From: Bacteroides sp.
GTDB lineage: Bacteria; Bacteroidota; Bacteroidia; Bacteroidales; Bacteroidaceae
Direction of reading: 5' to 3'
DNA length: 32,196 nt
Assembly (NCBI GenBank): GCA_022648295.1
Contig: JALCME010000032.1
Span: 1-32,196 of the forward strand
The notes under the pieces were generated by a model. It made no database searches. It saw nothing but the letters and a program-made list of their open reading frames with translations, and was not told the DNA's origin. Both the position numbers and the translations under genes were made by a program. Shown piece after piece: positions 26,665 to 32,196 of the stretch; position 1 is the first letter of the stretch, and each line of letters opens with the position of its first letter.

Positions 26665-27513
26665 CTAAGATTCTTCTATATTCAGGGAATGAAACTCAAT
26701 TAGTCCATTCATGGGAGTTTCTTCTATTACAGCCAAATCAATATCAAATTCTTGAGCTATATTTTTTAAAATACTGGCATAAGTATAAGCTAAAGAGCCT
26801 ACAAAACGAACAGGATAGTTCTCATAATCGTATTGAGCAACATTCCTAATAAAGAAATTACGCAAATTGTTCGTAATTAAATCGAAGACATAATCATCTT
26901 GCGTATAGTCTGCAAGAAAATAAGAGATTGTAGAAAGAAAGCGATTTGGGAAAGAACGATTATACACAGATTCCATGACTTCATTAGAACTGATACGAAA
27001 TTTTTCATAAAAATCAGTCATTATATCCTTAGGAGCCAATCCTTTTAAAACATCCGAAAGGAATAATTTACCCAATACAGCACCACTGCCTTCATCCCCT
27101 AAGATATAGCCTCCTGCCTTAACATTCTTAACTATAATCTTACCATCATAAAAACATGAATTTGAACCTGTTCCTAAGATACAAGCAATTCCTGCATCAC
27201 ATTTAAATAACCCGCGGGCTGCAGCCAGCAAATCACTTTCGACCTGAATAGGAGTTTTAAACTGGGCAACCAATGAAGCACCAAGTATATTCTTTTTCTC
27301 ATACGAAGTGCACCCTGCACCGTAATAATATACCTGTTCCAACTTTTTCTTGAAAAAGTATTCCGGTAGTCCCAGACGGACGCTACGGCTAATCTCTCTT
27401 CGCGTTTGAAAAAAAGGATTAAGCCCCTCAGTAAAAACACGTTGTATCACATGATTATCTTCAACCAAGGCCCATTCTGTTCTTGTAGATCCGCTCTCCG
27501 CTATCAGTTTCAT
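26665..27513 (-). CDS. BadF/BadG-type sugar kinase, probably MurNAc (MurK-like) or GlcNAc kinase
   Basis: A 282-residue kinase of the ASKHA fold, BadF/BadG/BcrA/BcrD family. Phosphate-1 loop AESGSTRTEWAL (5-16), VESDLLAAARG (91-101), phosphate-2 loop ILGTGSNSCFYDG (112-124) and adenosine-region GGYILGDEGSGAVLGK (134-149). Members phosphorylate N-acetylglucosamine, and the related MurK of Tannerella forsythia phosphorylates N-acetylmuramic acid. The neighbours (NamZ, symporter, amidase) favour an amino sugar from peptidoglycan. No MurQ etherase is in the window, so the exact substrate is inferred. It reads toward susC without a clear terminator between them, and has its own -7 element at 27539-27546. 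Confidence 0.85.
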   Translation of the reverse strand: MKLIAESGSTRTEWALVEDNHVIQRVFTEGLNPFFQTRREISRSVRLGLPEYFFKKKLEQVYYYGAGCTSYEKKNILGASLVAQFKTPIQVESDLLAAARGLFKCDAGIACILGTGSNSCFYDGKIIVKNVKAGGYILGDEGSGAVLGKLFLSDVLKGLAPKDIMTDFYEKFRISSNEVMESVYNRSFPNRFLSTISYFLADYTQDDYVFDLITNNLRNFFIRNVAQYDYENYPVRFVGSLAYTYASILKNIAQEFDIDLAVIEETPMNGLIEFHSLNIEES

Positions 27514-27538
27514 ACCTCTTCTTATTTGGAATTGGTCA

Positions 27539-27546
27539 CAAATATA
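27539..27546 (-). promoter_or_regulatory. -7 promoter element of the sugar kinase gene
   Basis: The minus strand reads TATATTTG, matching TAnnTTTG, 25 bases before the kinase ATG. It does not carry the block shared by the susC and namZ promoters. Confidence 0.5.
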
Positions 27547-27656
27547 TAGTTTCTTTTAATATTCCGAACGAAAAAGGCTCTAAAACTTTAAAGTAACATT
27601 GCTATTTTACCTAAAAATCAACAATTAAAAGCCCATTAAAGGCTACATCCCTTCCA

Positions 27657-27744
27657 CTACGAGCAACATTATCTTCCCCGTAGAGGAACATTATTTTGCG
27701 CTACGACAAACAAATCACTCCTCTACGAGGGACAAGATAATAAA
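27657..27744. repeat. 22-bp-period repeat array C (4 units)
   Basis: Units start at 27657, 27679, 27701 and 27723. Each opens with CTACG or its reverse complement CGTAG (second unit), followed in the first two by GAACATTAT- or CAACATTAT-like sequence. The flanks are dyad-like (TCC before, GGA after the core). A fainter unit may precede at about 27635-27656. It lies in the 560-base divergent gap between the kinase gene and namZ. No direct repeat-spacer alternation typical of CRISPR is present. Function unknown. Confidence 0.7.
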
Positions 27745-27999
27745 AGAGAATCAATAGAATATCAATTCTAACAAAAACCTTTTATAGAGAATTAAACATC
27801 TGTCGCAAGGCCTCAAACAAATAAAACCGAGTTTATAAATCAAGGATTAAGATATCTATCCACTAGCACAAATTTATCACACACTTCAACCTTACTCTAA
27901 AAAGAATCTATAACATTGTTTCACATCCTATTCATCAAAATCATAAGAGAGAAAGAGGTGTCTCTTGCAAATTATTGAATATAATACTAAAAATAAATA
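27745..27999. other. non-coding stretch upstream of namZ
   Basis: No gene or RNA recognised. A weak AAGAGA/TCTCTT inverted repeat occurs near 27945-27967. The sequence is AT-rich and leads into the namZ promoter. Confidence 0.4.
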
Positions 28000-28037
28000 A
28001 ATAAGTGTTTTTGATATTAAAATAAAATCTATCTTTG
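28000..28037 (+). promoter_or_regulatory. namZ operon promoter with block shared with susC promoter
   Basis: AATAAGTGTTTTTGATATTA continues through AAATAAAAT to the -7 element TATCTTTG (28030-28037), 35 bases before the namZ ATG. It equals the susC promoter block on the opposite strand at 26558-26595 with one mismatch. Conservation runs across the whole -35 to -5 region and stops right after it, as expected for a shared promoter plus regulator site. Confidence 0.8.
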
Positions 28038-28072
28038 TTGCAGTAATTTTTCTCCTTAAAAAAATTGGTATT

Positions 28073-29239
28073 ATGAAGAAACTACTCCTTTTTACTATTA
28101 TTTTATGTAGTTCTCTGCTGTGTCAGGCACAAAAGAGCCGGGTTATTTCAGGTGATGAACAAACTTCCAAGTACTTCCCCATCCTGAAAGGTAAGCGAAT
28201 TGCAGTTTTCTCCAATCATACAGGAATGATCGGAGAGAAACATTTATTGGATATCCTTTTGGAAAACAAATTTAAGGTAACAGCCATTTTCTCACCGGAA
28301 CACGGCTTCCGTGGAAATGCAGATGCGGGCGAACATATTGCAAGTTCGGTTGACTCCCAAACCGGAGTGCCTATATTATCCTTGTATGAGGGTAAAGAGC
28401 AAAAGCCAAGTGAAGCCTCCATGAAAAAATTCGATATTCTGGTAGTAGATATACAGGACGTAGGACTGCGTTTCTATACCTATTATATAACGATGTGCCG
28501 ATTAATGGATGCTTGTGCCGAATATCATAAGAAGATTTTGATATTAGATCGTCCCAACCCAAATGGCTTCTATGTAGATGGACCAATACTGGACATGAAA
28601 CATAAGTCTGGAGTAGGCTGGTTACCCATTCCTATCGTATACGGAATGACGTTAGGCGAGCTGGCACTCATGATCAATGGAGAACATTGGTTACCTGAAG
28701 CACGTACCTGCAATCTGGATATTATTAAGTGCGAGAATTATACCCACCAGACCAAGTACGAGCTCCCCATCCCCCCCTCACCTAATCTGCCGAACATGAA
28801 GTCGATTTATCTATACCCTTCCACCTGCTTCTTTGAAGCAACCCCTGTCAGCCTAGGTCGCGGAACCGCTCTTCCCTTTCAGATTTATGGACACCCTGAC
28901 ATGATAGGTTATAGTTACAGTTTCACGCCAAGAAGCATCTCCGGGGCAAAAAATCCGCCTCAATTGGATAATTTGTGTCACGGAGTAGATTTAAGCACTA
29001 TGAGTAATGAGGAGATATGGGAACATGGAGTAGATTTGAGCTATGTCATCAATGCCTATCGAAACCTGAATATTGGCGACAAATTTTTCCGCTCCTTCTT
29101 TGAGAAACTAGTAGGAGTAGATTATGTGCGGAAAATGATTGAGGAAGGAAAAAGCGCGGACGAAATCAAAGCCATGTGGAAAGATGACGTGGAGAAGTTC
29201 AAGCAGCAGCGTAAACCATATCTGCTCTATCAGGAATAG
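28073..29239 (+). CDS. namZ: NamZ-family exo-beta-N-acetylmuramidase (DUF1343)
   Basis: A 388-residue exported protein. Signal peptide MKKLLLFTIILCSSLLCQAQ is followed by the DUF1343 fold with conserved SPEHGFRG (74-81, containing the glutamate proposed as catalytic in the family), DIQDVGLRFYTYYITM (126-141), LDRPNPNG (158-165), VYGMTLGELALMING (189-203), PPSPNLPN and FFEATPVSLGRGT. The family founder from Bacillus subtilis removes MurNAc from the non-reducing end of glycan chains. Periplasmic action fits the signal peptide. It leads an operon with an SSS symporter and an amidase, which would transport its product and prepare its substrate. Confidence 0.92.
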   Translation: MKKLLLFTIILCSSLLCQAQKSRVISGDEQTSKYFPILKGKRIAVFSNHTGMIGEKHLLDILLENKFKVTAIFSPEHGFRGNADAGEHIASSVDSQTGVPILSLYEGKEQKPSEASMKKFDILVVDIQDVGLRFYTYYITMCRLMDACAEYHKKILILDRPNPNGFYVDGPILDMKHKSGVGWLPIPIVYGMTLGELALMINGEHWLPEARTCNLDIIKCENYTHQTKYELPIPPSPNLPNMKSIYLYPSTCFFEATPVSLGRGTALPFQIYGHPDMIGYSYSFTPRSISGAKNPPQLDNLCHGVDLSTMSNEEIWEHGVDLSYVINAYRNLNIGDKFFRSFFEKLVGVDYVRKMIEEGKSADEIKAMWKDDVEKFKQQRKPYLLYQE

Positions 29240-29241
29240 AA

Positions 29242-29286
29242 AGCTTTAAAACAAAAAATTAAAGCTGCAAATTCGAAGCTTTTTAT
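29242..29286 (+). promoter_or_regulatory. possible alternative hairpins between namZ and the symporter gene
   Basis: Three related segments occur just after the namZ stop: AGCTTTAA (29242-29249), TTAAAGCT (29259-29266) and AGCTTTTTATT (from 29277). The middle one can pair with either flank, and the second pairing is followed by a T-run. That is the layout of a weak attenuator, but stems are only 6-8 bp and AT-rich. Confidence 0.3.
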
Positions 29287-29299
29287 TCAAGACAATATT

Positions 29300-29307
29300 T
29301 ATATTTG
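29300..29307 (+). promoter_or_regulatory. possible internal -7 element before the symporter gene
   Basis: TATATTTG matches TAnnTTTG, 38 bases before the symporter ATG. It may give the symporter and amidase genes expression independent of namZ. Confidence 0.45.
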
Positions 29308-29345
29308 AATTCAATTAAGAGTTTATATACATAATAAAATAAAAA

Positions 29346-30800
29346 ATGAGTCCGATAGCCGTTATAATCACTATTGCCGCATACTTTGGCATACTGTTTA
29401 CCGTATCCTATATAGCAGGCAGAAAAGCAGACAATGAGGGATTCTTTGTTGGCAACCGCAAATCATCTTGGTACGTAGTGGCTTTCGCCATGATCGGTTC
29501 AAGCATATCCGGAGTAACTTACGTATCCGTACCAGGTATGGTTGCCACTAGTAGTTTCGGCTATCTACAAATGGTTCTCGGCTTTGTTGCCGGACAAATT
29601 ATTATTGCTTTCATTTTGATTCCTCTCTTCTACCGGATGAATTTGGTATCCATTTATGAATATTTGGAAAATAGATTCGGCATATCATCTTATCGTACCG
29701 GAGCATGGTTTTTCTTTATTTCCAAGATGTTAGGAGCCGCAGTTCGCTTATTCCTTGTATGTCTAACCCTGCAACTTTTAGTATTCGATCCACTAGGATT
29801 ACCATTCTTACTTAATGTTGTTATTACCGTAACCCTAGTATGGCTCTATACTTTTCAAGGTGGAGTAAAGTCCCTTATCTGGACAGATTCTCTAAAAACC
29901 TTTTGTCTAGTCATATCTGTAGTACTTTGTATCTGGTACATCGCATCCGATCTGAACTTATCCTTTACAGGTATGATTCAAACCATAGCAGATAGTAAAA
30001 TGTCACGGATATTCTTTTTTGATGACATAAATAGCCGCGAATACTTTTTCAAGCAATTTTTTGCTGGAGTATTTACGATGATAGCTATGACAGGACTGGA
30101 CCAAGACATGATGCAACGGAATTTAAGCTGCAAAAACTTTAAAGATTCACAAAAGAATATCATAACCAGTAGCATATCTCAATTCTTCGTAATACTCCTA
30201 TTCTTGATGCTGGGCACATTACTCTATATTTTTGCAGAGAACCAACAAATCCATGTGGAAAAGAGTGATGAACTATTCCCAACTATTGCAACTGGAGGAT
30301 ACTTTCCCGTTATCGTAGGAATCCTCTTCATCATAGGTTTGATTTCCTCAGCCTACTCAGCAGCAGGATCAGCTCTAACCGCACTAACCACTTCATTTAC
30401 TGTTGATATTCTAGGTACAAAAGGAAAAACCGAAAAGGAAGTAGTAAAAACACGGAAGCGAGTGCATATCGGCATGGCTGTGGTAATGGGAATAACTATT
30501 TTCATATTTAATACCCTAAATAACACCAGTGTAATTGATGCGGTTTATATTTTGGCCAGCTATACATACGGACCTATTCTCGGTTTGTTTGCTTTTGGCA
30601 TTTTCATGAAACAAGCTGTTCGTGATAAATTTATCCCGCTTGTAGCTATCGCTTCCCCAATCTTATGTTTCATCCTACAAAAGAATTCGGAAGCATGGTT
30701 CAATGGCTATAAATTCAGCTATGAACTACTAATATTTAATGCATTATTCACGTTCATCGGATTATGTTTGCTTATTAAGAAAAATAAAAAGAACATTTAA
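29346..30800 (+). CDS. SSS-family sodium:solute symporter (possible MurNAc transporter)
   Basis: A 484-residue inner-membrane protein with about thirteen hydrophobic helices. SSS-family marks are the N-terminal segment GRKADNEGFFVGNRKSSWYVVAFAMIGSSISGVTYVSVPG, the RMNLVSIYEYLENRFG loop, WLYTFQGGVKSLIWTD after the fourth to fifth helix, GLDQDMMQRNLSCKN and the SSAYSAAGSALTALTTSF sodium-site helix. It imports a solute with Na+. A symporter of this family (MurT) takes up MurNAc in Tannerella forsythia beside murK and murQ. Being between namZ and an amidase suggests the same here, by inference. The amidase gene follows 14 bases later. Confidence 0.9.
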   Translation: MSPIAVIITIAAYFGILFTVSYIAGRKADNEGFFVGNRKSSWYVVAFAMIGSSISGVTYVSVPGMVATSSFGYLQMVLGFVAGQIIIAFILIPLFYRMNLVSIYEYLENRFGISSYRTGAWFFFISKMLGAAVRLFLVCLTLQLLVFDPLGLPFLLNVVITVTLVWLYTFQGGVKSLIWTDSLKTFCLVISVVLCIWYIASDLNLSFTGMIQTIADSKMSRIFFFDDINSREYFFKQFFAGVFTMIAMTGLDQDMMQRNLSCKNFKDSQKNIITSSISQFFVILLFLMLGTLLYIFAENQQIHVEKSDELFPTIATGGYFPVIVGILFIIGLISSAYSAAGSALTALTTSFTVDILGTKGKTEKEVVKTRKRVHIGMAVVMGITIFIFNTLNNTSVIDAVYILASYTYGPILGLFAFGIFMKQAVRDKFIPLVAIASPILCFILQKNSEAWFNGYKFSYELLIFNALFTFIGLCLLIKKNKKNI

Positions 30801-30814
30801 CTTAATACATCATC

Positions 30815-32196
30815 ATGAATGTAAGACGTCACTTTTTAGTTTTGTTGCTTGCGGCCTCCCTATTCCCCCAAATGGGAGGTGCGCAACAATTTTCTATCGA
30901 TATTCGGCAAAAAATAGAAAAGATTTTAAATGCCGTAGCAAAATCAGAGGTATCTGTTGGCCCCATCAGAATTGATTCTGTTGCAGTCAACAATAACAAA
31001 GTACAGTTATTCGCAAACCTAAATTGCTCATACATTCCTTTTCGCGAAGAAAACGTAGTCCAAATTTATCAGGATGTAAGATCGCTACTTCCACAGGAAT
31101 ACGCTAATTATGAATTAAAGATTCAGACCGATGGCCGCAATATAGAGGATTTTATTCCTCAAGCCTTACGTCCCAAGAAAGATAAAAAAGAAAAGGTCTT
31201 CGACCCTAAAGAAAATAGCAAAGCTTTGGTTACTAATCTATCCGCTCCCTATATTCCTACAAACGGATTGAAAGACAGGTACATTGCCATGTGGCAAAGC
31301 CATGGATTCTATTATGAAGGCAAACTAAATCGCTGGGAATGGCAGCGTGCCCGTATCTTCGAGACAACAGAGGATTTATATACCCAAAGCTATGTTTTAC
31401 CATTCCTCGTACCCATGTTAGAGAATGCAGGAGCTAACGTATTGCTTCCACGCGAACGTGATAGTCAGACTGCCGAAATCATAGTGGACAACGATGGCTC
31501 CCTACATAACCATTCCGTTTACACCGAAAAGGATGGAAACAAAACATGGGAACAAGGTGCAGGAAATGGCTTTGCATACTTGCGTGATCAATATATCAAC
31601 TTTGAAAACCCTTTTCACGAAGGCACGTACAGACAAGTAGAAACAGTCAAGAAGAAAAAAGACAAAGAAAGCATCGTAGAATGGATACCCGAAATTCCAT
31701 CCAATGGACAATATGCGGTGTATGTTTCCTACAAAACCCTCCCCAATAGTACAGACGATGCACAATATACCGTGTACCATAAAGGTGGAATAACCCGCTT
31801 CAGCATTAATCAGCAAATGGGTGGAGGAACATGGATTTATTTAGGGACTTTCGGATTTGACGCTGGAAAAAACGAAACGTGCAAGGTTGTTCTAACTAAC
31901 CGTTCTTCAAAAGCCGGACAAATAGTAACGGCTGATGCTATAAAGATAGGAGGAGGCATGGGTAATATCGCCCGCCGAATCTCAGAAGAAGGAGTAACGG
32001 AAAATGTAAAAAGCTCAGATACTGATGCAACGGTAATACACAAAGAAATACCGCAAATTAATTATCCCTACCAAACCAGTGGATACCCCCGCTTCTGTGA
32101 AGCGGCCCGTTACTGGCTACAATGGGCCGGTGTGCCGGATAGTATTTATTCAGAAAGTCACGGGCAGAATGATTATACCGATGATTATAAATCACG
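30815..32196 (+). CDS. N-acetylmuramoyl-L-alanine amidase with golvesin-like insertion (partial, 3' end outside)
   Basis: The frame from ATG 30815 is open to the window edge (460 codons seen). Signal peptide about residues 1-23 (MNVRRHFLVLLLAASLFPQM). Then a region with WQSHGFYYEGKLNRWEWQRARIFE near 160-183, a histidine and a following glutamate that fit the zinc ligands of amidase_3 enzymes, then LLPRERD (210-216), matching the family's TRxxD strand. About residues 225-410 form a beta-rich golvesin/xanthan-lyase-type module (GGGTWIYLGTFGFDAGKNETCKVVLTN). The amidase part seems to resume near the end (SGYPRFCEAARYWLQWAG). Such enzymes cut the MurNAc-peptide bond, which would supply NamZ. Third gene of the operon. 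Confidence 0.85.
   Translation, partial: MNVRRHFLVLLLAASLFPQMGGAQQFSIDIRQKIEKILNAVAKSEVSVGPIRIDSVAVNNNKVQLFANLNCSYIPFREENVVQIYQDVRSLLPQEYANYELKIQTDGRNIEDFIPQALRPKKDKKEKVFDPKENSKALVTNLSAPYIPTNGLKDRYIAMWQSHGFYYEGKLNRWEWQRARIFETTEDLYTQSYVLPFLVPMLENAGANVLLPRERDSQTAEIIVDNDGSLHNHSVYTEKDGNKTWEQGAGNGFAYLRDQYINFENPFHEGTYRQVETVKKKKDKESIVEWIPEIPSNGQYAVYVSYKTLPNSTDDAQYTVYHKGGITRFSINQQMGGGTWIYLGTFGFDAGKNETCKVVLTNRSSKAGQIVTADAIKIGGGMGNIARRISEEGVTENVKSSDTDATVIHKEIPQINYPYQTSGYPRFCEAARYWLQWAGVPDSIYSESHGQNDYTDDYKS

Overview
The window looks like a chromosomal segment of a gut-type Bacteroides (phylum Bacteroidota). The reasons are a SusC/SusD outer-membrane pair, lipoproteins with acidic residues right after the lipobox cysteine, almost no Shine-Dalgarno sequences, and repeated matches to the Bacteroidota -7 promoter element TAnnTTTG at sensible distances from start codons. 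No rRNA, tRNA, CRISPR array or insertion sequence was recognised.

Left part (1-9468), housekeeping. A leftward operon folP-cdaA-tldD-tldE (dihydropteroate synthase, c-di-AMP synthase, TldD/TldE protease pair) ends in a hairpin terminator near 452-498. Divergent from it is murF. A VanZ-like membrane protein converges on murF with overlapping ends. An NSS-family sodium symporter and a membrane-anchored triple helix-hairpin-helix protein follow as a rightward pair.

Middle part (9469-18742). A TonB-receptor-like outer-membrane beta-barrel protein, an AT-rich pair (AraC-type regulator plus small membrane protein), then a leftward set: LolD-like ABC ATPase, tcdA and a CPA2 cation/proton antiporter. 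tcdA and the antiporter are translationally coupled through TGATG. asd faces right and ends in a strong terminator.

Scar region (18743-21000). Between asd and the next susD lie a frameshifted C-terminal fragment of another susD, an unknown surface lipoprotein gene, and a decayed second copy of the asd 3' end with its own terminator. The order asd 3' end, terminator, susD 3' end thus occurs twice in direct orientation. This is a record of past duplication or exchange at the asd locus.

Right part (21001-32196), a probable peptidoglycan or MurNAc salvage locus. The genes are susC-susD, a BadF-type sugar kinase (MurK-like), and a rightward operon of a NamZ-family exo-N-acetylmuramidase (DUF1343), an SSS-family symporter (possibly MurT-like) and an amidase_3/golvesin-type N-acetylmuramoyl-L-alanine amidase cut by the window end. 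The susC promoter and the namZ promoter share a 38-bp block with one mismatch, so the two arms are probably co-regulated. The likely flow is: amidase strips peptides and NamZ releases MurNAc, SusCD imports fragments across the outer membrane, the symporter moves the sugar across the inner membrane, and the kinase phosphorylates it. A 27-codon ORF sits in the long susC leader.

Three intergenic regions (about 9-74, 9552-9661, 27657-27744) carry tandem arrays with an exact 22-bp period. Each uses a different dyad-like core motif.
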